A stretch of 43,294 nucleotides of DNA, from the NCBI RefSeq assembly GCF_027533625.1, contig NZ_JAQAGZ010000037.1:1-43294 (forward strand), read 5' to 3'. The notes below the pieces were generated by a model. It was not told the origin of the DNA, made no database searches, and worked only from the letters and a program-made list of their open reading frames with translations. Both the position numbers and the translations under genes were made by a program. Source of the stretch: Paenibacillus gyeongsangnamensis. Lineage in GTDB: Bacteria > Bacillota > Bacilli > Paenibacillales > NBRC-103111. Shown piece after piece: positions 1-8,500 of this stretch; within the stretch, counting starts at the first letter, position 1, and each line of letters starts with the position of its first letter.

Positions 1-237
1 ATCAGCATGGACGGCAAGGGTCGTGCCAAGGATAACATCGTCATTGAGCGTTTCTGGCGCAGCCTGAAATACAATGAGATCTATATCAACGATTACAACA
101 GTCCGCGCGAGACGAGGCATGGTGTGGATAGCTACATTCATCTGCACAATCACTATCTGCCGCATCAGTCTCTGCAAAACCATACGCCGGCTGCTGTGTA
201 TAACCGTGACGTTATTCTATTATCCACATGTGAATGA
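1..237 (+). mobile_element. IS3-family transposase, C-terminal fragment (cut by window edge)
   Basis: The frame is open from base 1 and stops at 235-237, giving 78 residues. It matches the C-terminal end of the IS3-family OrfB integrase core: a GKGRAKDN segment, then ERFWRSLKYNEIY, then a YNxxxPHQSL-like stretch (HNHYLPHQSL) and TPAAVY. The glutamate of ERFWRSLK is in the usual place for the last catalytic acid of the DDE triad. The upstream part lies outside the window, so intactness cannot be judged. The final residues after TPAAVYNRD look unusual for the family and may be read-through into flanking DNA. The fragment sits at the edge of an A+T-rich stretch. Confidence 0.8.
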
Positions 238-1210
238 CAAAAGAGAAAGCCTTTCTCCCGCGCCTTCGCTTGGGCTACGTCCTCAACCTATGAACATCTT
301 CTTCAGTGGTAATATCTTTCAATATTTCCATCACTGATCGATTAACTGCTTGCCCCTTCGGGGCAATTACAACAAACATTGTGCAAGATTTCACACCTTA
401 AAAATCTAAAAAAACTGTCTTGACATCTTGTAGCACCATAAGGCGATGGATGTTTGAAAACAATGTTCTTACGCTAACGGAGTACGTTAGTTGAAAAATC
501 AGCGATAATTTAGGGTCTATGTATACTTTGATTTTTCTTGGGCAATAATATTCTTTATTGCGTTAAAATTGAAAAAAGAAGTAAACTTGTTTACCGGATA
601 ATATTCGTATTAAAAAATTGTATCCATATTGGAAAGAAAATTGAATGAAGTATTGCCTGCAACATGTTTAATTCTCCTTTCGGATAAGACGCAAGAATGA
701 AGAAGCTGAGATCAATGATCCAGCTTCTTTTTGTTATATTTGTTTGATGATAATGAAGTTTTAGACATTAACGAAGCGCTGAAGTACCGGGCAGTTTACT
801 TGAATAACAAAATCGCAGTCTAAGTACCGTAAATTAAGGTTTTTGGTGCATAAGGAACGATCAAGATATACCTCGTTTCGGGCAAATTAATGAAACAAAA
901 TATCTACTATCTGAAACTGCAACTAATTTTTACGATATATTTACAATAAAATAAATAATCCATTGTTATAATTATGCATAGTTCGTCATTTTATTACATA
1001 ATACGACAAGTTACATAGGTTCTCAAATCAAGACTACTAAAAAGTACGACTTAGCAAAAATGAAGAGGTGAGATCATTTTTATATAGCCCGATTAACATT
1101 ATTTACTTTAATACCTTGTCAATTTAGAAGGAAGATTAGGAAGGGCCACAAAAAAATCTTCAACAGTGAAATTTTCCATAATAAATTAAAAGAAATTGGA
1201 GCGGATATCA
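238..1210. other. Gene-free A+T-rich stretch between the IS remnant and the MCP gene
   Basis: About 970 bases with no convincing gene. It holds a small hairpin TTGCCCCTTCGGGGCAA near 351-367 and a good intrinsic terminator at 701-733. A short open frame ending near 823 (reading DINEALKYRAVYLNN) has no start signal and no recognised family. No clear promoter for the downstream chemotaxis gene was found; a SigD-type box was looked for by eye and not seen. Confidence 0.5.
701..733 (+). terminator. Intrinsic terminator, orphan
   Basis: AGAAGCTG (701-708) pairs with CAGCTTCT (721-728). An inner GATC/GATC pair extends the stem after one bulged A, and a T run follows. No gene is visible directly upstream, so it may belong to a deleted gene. 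Confidence 0.7.
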
Positions 1211-2956
1211 TTGAAATTTTTTCGTTTGAGTTCATTACGTACTAAATTTATTTTCATTTGCTTTCTTATATTGGCTGTTCCATCTCTTACTATTGGTATT
1301 GTAGGATACCAAATTTCAAAACAGCAATTAAGCCAATCGGGTGAAGCGCAATTGAAAAACAGTGTCCAAATGACAATTGGAATGATCAATACCATGGACA
1401 AAGAAGTTAAGTCGGGACATTTAACGCTTGAAGAAGCTCAAGAAAGAGTTCGCCAAGAAATCCTTGGTAAGAAGGGATCTGATAATAAGCGCCCCATTAA
1501 TCCACGTTATATAGTCGGTAAAAGTGGTTATGTTTTTGCGATCAATAAAAATGCAATATCTGTGATGAACCCGTCAAATGAAGGGCAAGATCTGACGAAT
1601 GTAAAAACCAAAGATGGAATTATGCTTGGTAAGCTGATGGTTGAAAAAGGAACAAGTAGTGGCGGATCTTTTAGCTATATGTGGGAAAACCCATTTACAA
1701 AGAAAGTAGAAACTAAAATAGCATATGAAGAATTGGATCCAAACTGGGGCTGGATTATTGGAGCCGGTGCTTATCTAAGTGAATTCAATAAAGGAGCGAA
1801 TCAGGTTCTATATATTCTTCTCATTACCCTTGGAGTTTCTATTTTACTAGGAGCTGTTATTGTATGGTTTTTTATCAACTCCATCACAAAACCGATCATC
1901 CTCATGGCAGGACAAGTCGAAAAGATATCCAATGGTGATTTAACCATGGAGCCCATGACAATCAGAAATAAAGACGAAATTGGACGTTTGGCACGCGATA
2001 TAAATACAATGACAATTAACTTAAAAGATGTGATTCGTCAAGTTGCAAGTAACTCCGAACAAGTGGCCGCTTCATCCGAAGTATTAACCGCGAGTGCTCA
2101 TCAGACCTCGAAGGCCACTGAACATATTGCCAAATCCATGCAAGAAATGGCTGCCGGGACGGACCAACAAGTACGGAGTGTGGATGAGAGTGCAAAAACG
2201 ATCAGTGAAATGGCCGCAGGTATTGGGCAAATTGCCGCAAGTTCAACACAAGTCGCGGACATGGCAAAGCAAGCCCTTGTTCAATCTTCGGATGGGGGTA
2301 AAGCCATTGATATTGTAGTGAACCAAATGAATTCTGTTAATCAAACGGTCAATGGATTGGCTCAAGTTGTAAAAGAGCTTGGAGAACGTTCAAAGGAGAT
2401 TGGAGAGATACTGAACGTCATTACAGGAATTTCAGCCCAAACCAATTTATTAGCTTTAAATGCCGCGATTGAGGCCGCCCGCGCAGGGGAACATGGTCGT
2501 GGTTTTGCGGTAGTAGCTGGCGAAGTTCGTAAATTGGCTGAACAATCCTCTCAATCCTCTCAAAAAATATTTGAGTTAATTCAACAGATTCAAGGGAAAA
2601 TAGACAATGCAATCATCGCTATGGAACAGGTGACCAAAGAAGTAAAATCTGGTCTTGATGTGGTGCAAACGGCTGGTGTTTCGTTTAATGATATTAAATA
2701 CTCCGTAGAACAGGTTGCTAGTCAAATTTACGAAGTGTCTGCCGCTTCAGAGCAAATGGCCGCAGGAACTCAACAGGTCGTTCGATCTATTCAACAGATT
2801 TCAGAAGTGGCCTCTGAAACCGCCTCTGGAACACAACAAGTATCGGCTTCTTCTCAAGAACAATTAGCTTCAATGGAAGAAATCTCTGCGTCAGCCCAAT
2901 CTTTATCTAAAATGGCAGAAGATCTCTATATGATTGTGGAGAAGTTCAAGATTTAA
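1211..2956 (+). CDS. Methyl-accepting chemotaxis protein with sCache-type sensor
   Basis: A transmembrane chemoreceptor that would pass an extracellular ligand signal to CheA/CheW. The start is placed at the TTG at 1211 because GGAG (1198-1201) lies 9 nt before it; the upstream TTG at 1196 has no ribosome site. The product is 581 aa. TM1 is about residues 11-31. An extracellular sCache_2-like domain follows, with GKSGYVF, an MNPSNEG element and a WGWIIGAG end. TM2 is about 199-222, HAMP about 223-275, then the coiled-coil signalling domain. The hairpin tip at about 396-446 contains the hallmark QTNLLALNAAIEAARAGE and GRGFAVVAGEVRKLA. No C-terminal CheR-tether pentapeptide is visible. It is monocistronic, ends at its own terminator, and is A+T-rich like its neighbours. 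The ligand cannot be inferred. Confidence 0.93.
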   Translation: MKFFRLSSLRTKFIFICFLILAVPSLTIGIVGYQISKQQLSQSGEAQLKNSVQMTIGMINTMDKEVKSGHLTLEEAQERVRQEILGKKGSDNKRPINPRYIVGKSGYVFAINKNAISVMNPSNEGQDLTNVKTKDGIMLGKLMVEKGTSSGGSFSYMWENPFTKKVETKIAYEELDPNWGWIIGAGAYLSEFNKGANQVLYILLITLGVSILLGAVIVWFFINSITKPIILMAGQVEKISNGDLTMEPMTIRNKDEIGRLARDINTMTINLKDVIRQVASNSEQVAASSEVLTASAHQTSKATEHIAKSMQEMAAGTDQQVRSVDESAKTISEMAAGIGQIAASSTQVADMAKQALVQSSDGGKAIDIVVNQMNSVNQTVNGLAQVVKELGERSKEIGEILNVITGISAQTNLLALNAAIEAARAGEHGRGFAVVAGEVRKLAEQSSQSSQKIFELIQQIQGKIDNAIIAMEQVTKEVKSGLDVVQTAGVSFNDIKYSVEQVASQIYEVSAASEQMAAGTQQVVRSIQQISEVASETASGTQQVSASSQEQLASMEEISASAQSLSKMAEDLYMIVEKFKI

Positions 2957-3010
2957 TTATTATAGAAGCCATCCTAAACTCCCTCAGCGATATTGAAAGA
3001 GAAGATCTGA

Positions 3011-3042
3011 GAGGCCAGTCTTTACGACTGAGCCTTTTTTTG
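3011..3042 (+). terminator. Terminator of the MCP gene
   Basis: AGGCCAGTC pairs with GACTGAGCCT (one unpaired A), followed by seven T residues. It lies about 55 bases after the MCP stop. Confidence 0.8.
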
Positions 3043-3466
3043 TGTCCGACTAGGACAATGTAACTAAAACCCTTTCATAGTTCCGTTATTAATGAAAAAT
3101 ATAAATTTATCACGATAGGGCTGCTTTTTTTGTTCTTTTATTTAATCTCCCTCCAAAATGAGCAAGTTGCCCATGAGAATACTCGTTATTGATCTTGACG
3201 TTCTGTGTATTAGGATGGGGTCAGGGGAGTTATTTGAAAATTAACTTGTATAGAATCGAACTTCTAATAACTACCTTTAACTACCTTGTTTTTTTCAAAG
3301 GCTTTCCGAAATGTGAGAAGCATGGATTTTTATTATATTGGTATGGTTGTTTAATGTGTATTGAAAATTGATAATCGGTTAGCTCGTTCAACTCCGGTAA
3401 CGAGAGCTCAATAAAGGGCATATGAATACAACACCTACTTGTATGCAAATATCCACCCATCTAAAA
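3043..3466. other. Gene-free A+T-rich stretch
   Basis: No convincing gene. One 60-codon frame (3189-3371) lacks a ribosome site and resembles no family. Nothing structural was recognised apart from the terminator that follows. Confidence 0.5.
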
Positions 3467-3496
3467 CAAAAGGATCCGCAACTGCGGATCCTTTTT
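3467..3496 (-). terminator. Bidirectional-looking terminator of the DoxX gene
   Basis: AAGGATCCGCA pairs with TGCGGATCCTT, with an A run before and a T run after, so it can act on either strand. It lies directly 3' of the minus-strand DoxX gene. Confidence 0.85.
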
Positions 3497-3513
3497 GGGA
3501 TGTTTTGTTGTGG

Positions 3514-4059
3514 TTAGGCATGTGCTGGCGTGTGATTTGTACCCGTTCCTGCTGTGCGGTTAGTGTCGTCTTTTTTATGTGTGAACAGCTTGCGCAGGTA
3601 CGGCATCAGGAAGTAGTCTAAACCGAATCTGCCGGTGTTTGCACCTGCCATGAACAAGATCCCGCCGATAAGAATGAACCAAGGGTTCGTGTTTACGGTA
3701 CCCGCGAACATGAACATGAAGTTCATGAGAAGTCCGAAGAAAGCTGCAGCGGTAGTCAAAGCACCGAGAATCAAACCAAGACCAACTAAGAATTCGCCGA
3801 GCGGAATTACGAAGTTAATTAATTTAACATTCGGCAGAGCAAAAAGTTGTATGAATGCGGTGAAGGTCGGATAAACAAGTTCATTGGTTGCTTTGTCGAT
3901 CACCGGTTTAGTGACCGCGTTATTTAAGAATCCTTCGGCAGTAAATCCGCCGGTTAACTTTTGCCATCCGTGAGTGAGCCATTCATATCCAAAATACAAC
4001 CGTACAAAAAGCAGGATACCTGCTGCATATTTATTTTCTCTAAGCCATTTTCCTAACAT
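3514..4059 (-). CDS. DoxX family membrane protein
   Basis: A four-helix integral membrane protein of the DoxX/DoxD-like family (181 aa). Members are linked to thiosulfate:quinone oxidoreductase subunits, thiol stress or detoxification, but a precise reaction is not established for most. Visible features are the N-terminal GILLFVRLYFGYEWLTHGWQKL helix, the LGEFLVGLGLILGALTTAAAFFGLLMN helix pair, and the TVNTNPWFILIGGILFMAGANTGRFGLDYF ending, followed by a polar tail. The start is taken at 4059, because the AGGAG motif directly abuts an earlier ATG at 4068 but sits 9 nt before the ATG at 4059. The gene is monocistronic. Two Fnr/Crp-like palindromes (4085-4100 and 4240-4255) and a possible 12-codon leader frame lie in its 5' region, suggesting redox- or oxygen-linked control (inference). 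Confidence 0.85.
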   Translation of the reverse strand: MLGKWLRENKYAAGILLFVRLYFGYEWLTHGWQKLTGGFTAEGFLNNAVTKPVIDKATNELVYPTFTAFIQLFALPNVKLINFVIPLGEFLVGLGLILGALTTAAAFFGLLMNFMFMFAGTVNTNPWFILIGGILFMAGANTGRFGLDYFLMPYLRKLFTHKKDDTNRTAGTGTNHTPAHA

Positions 4060-4084
4060 GATAATCATCTCCTAAAATTTTATT

Positions 4085-4100
4085 AGTGATTTTTTTCACA
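4085..4100. promoter_or_regulatory. Fnr/Crp-like half-perfect box
   Basis: AGTGA-N6-TCACA, one mismatch from the TGTGA-N6-TCACA consensus of the Crp/Fnr superfamily. It lies 25 bases upstream of the chosen DoxX start, a position suited to repression or transcript-leader control. Confidence 0.4.
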
Positions 4101-4125
4101 TAGTGTGCTAAAAAATAAGCTTTAT

Positions 4126-4164
4126 CTATTTCAGCCAAGATCGGGATCGTTTTTGTGTTTTCAT
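4126..4164 (-). CDS. Possible 12-aa leader peptide upstream of the DoxX gene
   Basis: The minus strand reads ATG, then 11 codons and TAG, encoding MKTQKRSRSWLK, with a GGAAG-type ribosome site 8 nt before it. It lies 66 bases upstream of the DoxX start. Short frames occur by chance in such DNA, so this is only a candidate for translational attenuation. Confidence 0.2.
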   Translation of the reverse strand: MKTQKRSRSWLK

Positions 4165-4239
4165 GTTATATCTTCCTTTCGATTACAATGTTTACTTCCT
4201 CTCTACACCTATAATGTACCATGTACTAAAGTTTGGTTA

Positions 4240-4255
4240 TGTGATTAAAATCACA
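4240..4255. promoter_or_regulatory. Perfect Fnr/Crp-type palindrome
   Basis: TGTGATTAAAATCACA is an exact TGTGA-N6-TCACA site, the consensus reported for Bacillus Fnr and close to that of Crp. It is about 180 bases upstream of the DoxX start on the minus strand and about 310 bases upstream of the membrane-protein gene on the plus strand. A GTACATGGTAC element (minus strand, about 4216-4226) lies between this box and the DoxX gene. Confidence 0.6.
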
Positions 4256-4567
4256 AATATAAATTATCTTCGATTTGTACAATTTATGGGGATTCGTTAT
4301 GACTAATCTTAAATAATCCAGAATGTGGTAAAATGATTAAAACAATAGAATATGGGTGAATTTTATGCTCGAAAATGCGGTTTGGGGGATTTTTGTGGCG
4401 GAAGGAACAAAGTGTATTAATAGGAACAAGGCGCAAGAATACTATGACAAGGCTGCCGCGGGATCAATCGGCAGCTTCGTTAAGCTATTTGGAAGAATAA
4501 TGGAGTTTTTTATCCAAGATTGGAAAGCCGTAGCTTAAAGGAATCCACTACAAAGGGTGATTTAGGT
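4256..4567. other. Gene-poor stretch with a GCTGCCG hairpin
   Basis: No supported gene. GCTGCCG (4452-4458) and CGGCAGC (4469-4475) form a 7-bp hairpin around a GATCAAT loop, like a terminator stem that has no T run. A 60-codon frame covering it (4356-4538) is probably spurious. Confidence 0.4.
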
Positions 4568-4933
4568 ATGGGTAATATTTTGTCTATTTTGTTTATTTTA
4601 ATTGTTGGTGTATCTTGGTTTATGAATCTTGGATGGATCCGAATTATATTTATGATACCAATGATATTCCATGCAATTCTTTTTTATTTTTCTAATAGCT
4701 CATTTCATCGCAATAAAAATAAAATTTCAAATTCTATGAAACTTGTCAATAGTTCTGTCTATGGTACGTATTTACTCTGCTATATTTTGCTACCTGATGG
4801 TGGTGATACGGAGGATTCCTTTACAGTTTTTTTCAGGATTATAAAAAATGAGATGTTTATAAATGTAGCGGCCGTTGCTTCAGAAAAACCTTGTTTTAAT
4901 AATAATTCAAATTATTTATACAAAAAAAGGTAA
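4568..4933 (+). CDS. Small membrane protein of unknown function
   Basis: 121 aa starting at ATG 4568; an AAAGGG-type ribosome site lies about 12 nt upstream and is weak. Residues 1-20 and 24-40 are hydrophobic helices (NILSILFILIVGVSWF; IIFMIPMIFHAILFYF). A third helix lies near 60-75 (YGTYLLCYILL). The C-terminal third is polar and ends NSNYLYKKR. Composition is strongly A+T-rich with many AAT/ATT codons, unlike the G+C-rich genes from base 5000 onward. No family was recognised. The C-terminal part could be frameshifted, because it loses membrane character abruptly. Confidence 0.45.
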   Translation: MGNILSILFILIVGVSWFMNLGWIRIIFMIPMIFHAILFYFSNSSFHRNKNKISNSMKLVNSSVYGTYLLCYILLPDGGDTEDSFTVFFRIIKNEMFINVAAVASEKPCFNNNSNYLYKKR

Positions 4934-5062
4934 ACGAGAGCTTAGGAATATAAGCATTCAAAATAAAATTGAATAAATATAGAGATTATGTCCAACCTGG
5001 CCGACTTCATTTGCCGACGCCGACACAACTGTAGAGTCATAGGCACTCTGTGGAAAATGCTT

Positions 5063-5088
5063 CCGTAAGCGCAAAGCTGCGCTTACGG
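5063..5088 (-). terminator. Hairpin at the 3' end of the UDP-sugar pyrophosphorylase gene
   Basis: CCGTAAGCGCA and TGCGCTTACGG form a perfect 11-bp stem with a 4-nt loop. The stop codon (5083-5085) of the minus-strand gene lies inside the stem. The T run on the minus strand is weak (GAAGCATTTT). Confidence 0.6.
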
Positions 5089-6456
5089 GGACAGGCCCAT
5101 CTGCCCGAGCGCCTCCGGCGTCAAGCCTTCGCCGGCGTAGGAGAGCAGCGGTGAAATCTCTGCCTCGCGGCCTTCCAGCTCTCGGGAAGGTACACCGGCT
5201 TGCAGCAGCCAGCGGCGATGCTGCTCCAGTACGAGGCGGCGTGCGGTGGCGGGGCTGTCCTCGCCTTCTTTATTTTTGACGGGCGCGAATTCGTCCTCTC
5301 TTCTCATCTTCAGTACGGTCATCGCTTCCGCCAGTGGAAAATAATCGAATATAAACCGCTCGAATTTGTAGGCGTTCGGCTGGGCGGGGGCGTGGAGGCT
5401 TCCTTGGTCGTCGAAAAAGCTGATTTTTTTGTGCGCGGCATGGTAAGGAATCGGCGTATCCGCGTAGCGTTCGATGAAATCAGTCCGGAACAGATGAATG
5501 GAGATGCTGCCAAGCCCATAGGCAAGCCTGCCTGTGGCGTCTCTTTCGTACTTCAACTCCTCCGGAATGTCCGTGTATTCCACAACGGCCGGTCTGCCGT
5601 CTTGCAGGCACAGCGTGCCGACCTTCTCGTCCGGGGATGCCTTGTCCACAGCCTTCGTGGCGATCGGATGGCCGAAGCTGGCAACTACGCCGAGGAAGAG
5701 AGGATCGGCGATCTTGATCAGGGCGTTGTCGACGTTATAGTAGAACAGCCACCGGATGCCGCGCCGCTTGAGATCGTCCAATGCGCCGGTCCGCTTCATA
5801 GAGGTGAAGACCTCTCCGTTACCGCTAGGGGCAAGCCTCAGCTCGTCCTTCTCCGCCAGAAGCAGGCGGCCCTCCATATCCAAAGCAGGCAGATCAGCCT
5901 GTTGGAACAAGATGACCTCGTCCTCCGGATACCCGAAATAGCCGTAATTCTTGAAGAATCGCTCCGTCTCCCGGTGATTGTCCGGACTTGTCATGATGTA
6001 CCAGGGAAGGGAACGCCCGGATAGCCGGGACAATCGCAGCAGCCGCTCGGCCTGAAGCTGGAACAGCGATTTGCCGGATGGCAGCCCGATATCATAGGTT
6101 CCTTTGGGACCGTCATGGCCTAACCGGCTTCCTTGACCTCCGGCCACCACAAGCGCACCGATCTTTCCTTGACGCAGCAGCTCCCAGCCGGTCTCGGCGA
6201 ATTGCGCCTGCTCCTCCTTCGAGTAGGCATCCCAGTCGATGGCCGCAAGGGGGGATATCCGACGTGGAACGGCGGCTTTCCGCCGTGCAGTACGATAGAG
6301 CTCGTCGATCGCGGTGAAATCCAGCTTCTTCAGCTGCTCGAGCAGCCGCTCTCTTGAATCCTTGGGCAAGACGTCATAGAAGCGAAGCACGTGCTCTTGA
6401 CGGAAATGGCGCAGCTGCCCGAGCAGCTTCGGATCTAATCTTTCCAAATTTTCCAT
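5083..6456 (-). CDS. UDPGP-family UTP-sugar-1-phosphate uridylyltransferase
   Basis: Predicted to join UTP and a hexose-1-phosphate (probably N-acetylglucosamine-1-P or glucose-1-P) to give a UDP-sugar and pyrophosphate in the cytosol. The 457-aa product belongs to the eukaryote-like UDPGP/UAP1 fold rather than the bacterial GalU or GlmU types. The nucleotide-binding loop VVAGGQGSRLGHDGPKG is at 103-119, SGNGEVF (uridine/sugar binding, UAP1-like) at 211-217, and NVDN at about 241-244. VVEYTDI and FERFIFDYFPLAE follow. The start ATG at 6456 has AGAGGAG 8 nt upstream; a longer frame exists upstream but has no ribosome site. It lies 38 bases after the GNAT gene on the same strand, so the two are probably co-transcribed. 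Exact sugar specificity is not determinable. Confidence 0.88.
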   Translation of the reverse strand: MENLERLDPKLLGQLRHFRQEHVLRFYDVLPKDSRERLLEQLKKLDFTAIDELYRTARRKAAVPRRISPLAAIDWDAYSKEEQAQFAETGWELLRQGKIGALVVAGGQGSRLGHDGPKGTYDIGLPSGKSLFQLQAERLLRLSRLSGRSLPWYIMTSPDNHRETERFFKNYGYFGYPEDEVILFQQADLPALDMEGRLLLAEKDELRLAPSGNGEVFTSMKRTGALDDLKRRGIRWLFYYNVDNALIKIADPLFLGVVASFGHPIATKAVDKASPDEKVGTLCLQDGRPAVVEYTDIPEELKYERDATGRLAYGLGSISIHLFRTDFIERYADTPIPYHAAHKKISFFDDQGSLHAPAQPNAYKFERFIFDYFPLAEAMTVLKMRREDEFAPVKNKEGEDSPATARRLVLEQHRRWLLQAGVPSRELEGREAEISPLLSYAGEGLTPEALGQMGLSP

Positions 6457-6494
6457 GGGCAGTACTCCTCTCTGGGCGACATTGCGCACCCATA

Positions 6495-7046
6495 TTATTT
6501 TCCACTGTAGGCTCTCTTGTGAAATGCGGTAATGGATCGGAACAGCGTCTCTCCGTCCTCCGGCAGCCGGATCTCCGGCCGCAGCGGTAGGATTAGAGCG
6601 CGGTATGGCTCCGGAACCCAAATGTAGCGGTGCACATAAGCGGTCGGCCGGAAACCGCAATTCTCCCAGAAACGGAGACGCTTCAGGTTCTCCGGGCTTG
6701 GCTCCGCCTCAATCTCGATCACGATGCCGTCGAGGCGCTCTTCCTCACTGGCCCATCGCCTGAGGTGCGCCATGAAATCTTGCCCGAGCCCTTGGCCGCG
6801 AAGCGCTTCCCGCACCGCGATGTAATCGATGAGCAGCGCGTTCAACTGTTCGAGCCGGCCGGTGATTGCCATAGCTGCGGCACTTTCTCCATCCAGTGCG
6901 ACATGGAGAAAACAGAGACCCCGTTCCAGCATGGAGCGAATCAAGCTCCGCTTCTTCCGTCCATGCTCGGGAAACGCCTCTTCATATATGACCTCGGCTA
7001 ACTTCCATAAGGCTTCATCCCAATGTTCTATGGTTACGTAGCGCAT
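6495..7046 (-). CDS. GNAT-family N-acetyltransferase
   Basis: 183 aa. The acetyl-CoA binding motif A is visible as IAVREALRGQGLGQDF (R/Q-x-x-G-x-G/A type), preceded by the beta-4 strand LNALLIDYIAV. ENLKRLRFWENCGFRP is the usual late GNAT element, in which a residue near RFYEKxGF contacts CoA. The start ATG has GGAGGG 7 nt upstream. It precedes the UDP-sugar pyrophosphorylase gene by 38 bases and follows the racA-like gene after a probable terminator. The substrate is unknown. The pairing with a UDP-sugar enzyme makes an amino-sugar or cell-envelope precursor conceivable, but that is inference. Confidence 0.85.
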   Translation of the reverse strand: MRYVTIEHWDEALWKLAEVIYEEAFPEHGRKKRSLIRSMLERGLCFLHVALDGESAAAMAITGRLEQLNALLIDYIAVREALRGQGLGQDFMAHLRRWASEEERLDGIVIEIEAEPSPENLKRLRFWENCGFRPTAYVHRYIWVPEPYRALILPLRPEIRLPEDGETLFRSITAFHKRAYSGK

Positions 7047-7115
7047 TAATCAACCCTCCAAGCCAAATGATACCAGAAAGTCCGGAAGATTCCCAAATCC
7101 GTCCGAAGCCAAACA

Positions 7116-7158
7116 AACCGCAAGTCCTCCCGGCGTCAGCCGTGCGAAGCTTGCGGTT
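7116..7158 (-). terminator. Possible terminator of the racA-like gene
   Basis: AACCGCAAG (7116-7124) and CTTGCGGTT (7150-7158) pair across a 25-nt loop. On the minus strand the stem is followed by TGTTTGG, which is moderately T-rich. Confidence 0.4.
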
Positions 7159-7235
7159 GCAGGCGCAGCGTATGATTCAGACAGGAACGGAAAGGGACGG
7201 ACGGGGACACGGACGGCGGGCGACAGGAATTCAGC

Positions 7236-7787
7236 TTACAGCTGAAAGAGGCTGGCGAGAAGCGTCTTCTTCTTGGCAGTCTGCGGCACGGAAAAGAAGG
7301 CTTCCGAGCGCTTCTGCAGCAGGTTGATCGATTGGTTCAAATTCTCCGTGTTCTGAAGCAACAGCTTCACCGAACGTGTCAGGTCGTCGAGCTCCCTGCG
7401 GTGCTCCAGCAGCTGAATGGAGACGACCTCGTCGGCTTTCGTCGACAGCTTGTACTCCAGCGAGTCGCATCGGCGCTTCATCTCATGGCAATATTCGGCG
7501 AGCTGCTCGGCCTGGAAGCCGGCGGCGTCCGCGGAGGCTGCGGCCGTTTCAAGGACCGCTTGCTTCATGGAAGCTGCCTGCGCGTCAAATTCGATTTGAT
7601 TCAATTGAAGCCGTTGATCCAGCTGCTTCTTGATGAAAGATAGTTTCTCCAAGTCGTTCTCACTGAACACATAGTGCCCCCATTCATCCTTCGTAAAGCG
7701 TCCTACAAAATGAGACGCCCAACGCTTGATCGTGGTGGGGCTGACATTCAAAGCTTCAGCGGCTTCCTTCGTGGTCCACATTTTCAT
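7236..7787 (-). CDS. racA: RacA-like MerR-type DNA-binding coiled-coil protein
   Basis: 183 aa, the same size as Bacillus subtilis RacA, which anchors the chromosome origin to the cell pole during sporulation. Residues 4-25 form a MerR-type helix-turn-helix (TTKEAAEALNVSPTTIKRWA), followed by a wing ending in GHYVFSENDLEKL. Residues about 55-165 are a long coiled coil with few helix breakers (QLDQRLQLNQIEF, EQLAEYCHEMKRR, DDLTRSVKLLLQNTENLNQSINLLQ). The C-terminus is short and basic/hydrophobic (TAKKKTLLASLFQL), possibly the membrane/DivIVA-facing end. Start ATG 7787 is preceded by AAAAGGAG with about 10 nt spacing. It is first in the minus-strand block with GNAT and the UDP-sugar enzyme. Another MerR/coiled-coil protein of unknown role is the alternative. 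Confidence 0.62.
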   Translation of the reverse strand: MKMWTTKEAAEALNVSPTTIKRWASHFVGRFTKDEWGHYVFSENDLEKLSFIKKQLDQRLQLNQIEFDAQAASMKQAVLETAAASADAAGFQAEQLAEYCHEMKRRCDSLEYKLSTKADEVVSIQLLEHRRELDDLTRSVKLLLQNTENLNQSINLLQKRSEAFFSVPQTAKKKTLLASLFQL

Positions 7788-7998
7788 CCTTGATCAACTC
7801 CTTTTACTAGAGGTATTCGATGAGAGTTTGCTTTCCCCTGCAAGGGTGACAAAGGTAGTCAGTGTTCGGCAAACAAAGTGGAAAAGCTTATAATATCGGC
7901 AAAAACGGCCGTTTTCGAGCCGTTACGACGGTCTCTTCCTGTAAACGACGGAACGGTCATTCCGTGCGGAACGAAGTTTCACAATACCTATCCGTAAC

Positions 7999-8030
7999 AA
8001 CCATATGGCGCTCATGCTGTATGGTTTTTC
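7999..8030 (+). terminator. Possible terminator in the racA/SLH intergenic region
   Basis: AACCATA (7999-8005) pairs with TATGGTT (8020-8026) and a long T-rich tract follows. No intact gene precedes it on this strand. The same region holds a perfect 14-bp palindrome AAAACGGCCGTTTT at 7902-7915 of unknown role. Confidence 0.4.
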
Positions 8031-8054
8031 TTTTTTTACGCTTGATAAAGATGT

Positions 8055-8420
8055 GAATTGCGATGGGATAAATAGTATGCGAACGAAGTCACAGCTGCTT
8101 TAAAAGCGGGAATCGTAGAAGGAGTCAACGACCGCGAGTTTAGACCGGATTCGGTCATCACACGCGAGCAAATGGCCGCGATGCTGATGCGGGCTTAGAA
8201 AGTCAAATTCGGAAATAAAGCGGCGGCATCCGATGATGACGTTACATTCTCGGATCAAGGGCAAATTTGCGATTGGGCTAAAGAATCCGTATTGTCTGCA
8301 GCGGCGCTGCATTTGCTGAACGGTCGGGCGGATCGCGTTTTTGTACCTGAAGGAACGGCAACAAGAGCGGAGGCCGCACAAGTGATTCATAATTTTTTGT
8401 TTACCGATGTCCACAACTAG
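8055..8420 (+). pseudogene. Decayed S-layer-homology (SLH) domain gene fragment
   Basis: Reading one frame across two TAG codons (8073-8075 and 8196-8198) gives recognisable SLH sequence: YANEVTAALKAGIVEG, then FRPDSVITREQMAAMLMRA, then KVKFG, then a second, more diverged repeat (FSDQGQICDWAKESVLSAA, RAEAAQVIHNFL) ending at TAG 8418-8420. Intact SLH domains (about 50 aa, usually three per protein) anchor surface proteins to pyruvylated cell-wall polymer. No start codon, signal peptide or upstream part is present. This is the C-terminal remnant of a surface protein, clearly non-functional. Confidence 0.8.
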
Positions 8421-8500
8421 AGCCTCATGCTGTCTTTGAATTCGATTCCAAATCCGCTATACTAAACTAATGTCCATTTCAATTGACGGTGGTGTTTGGG

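Noticed and set aside
4356..4538. 60-codon frame before the small membrane protein
   Set aside because: It contains a terminator-like hairpin, has no recognisable homologue and a poor ribosome site.
8041..8075. Dockerin-like DVNCDGIN segment
   Set aside because: Too short, out of frame with the SLH remnant and not followed by a second calcium loop.
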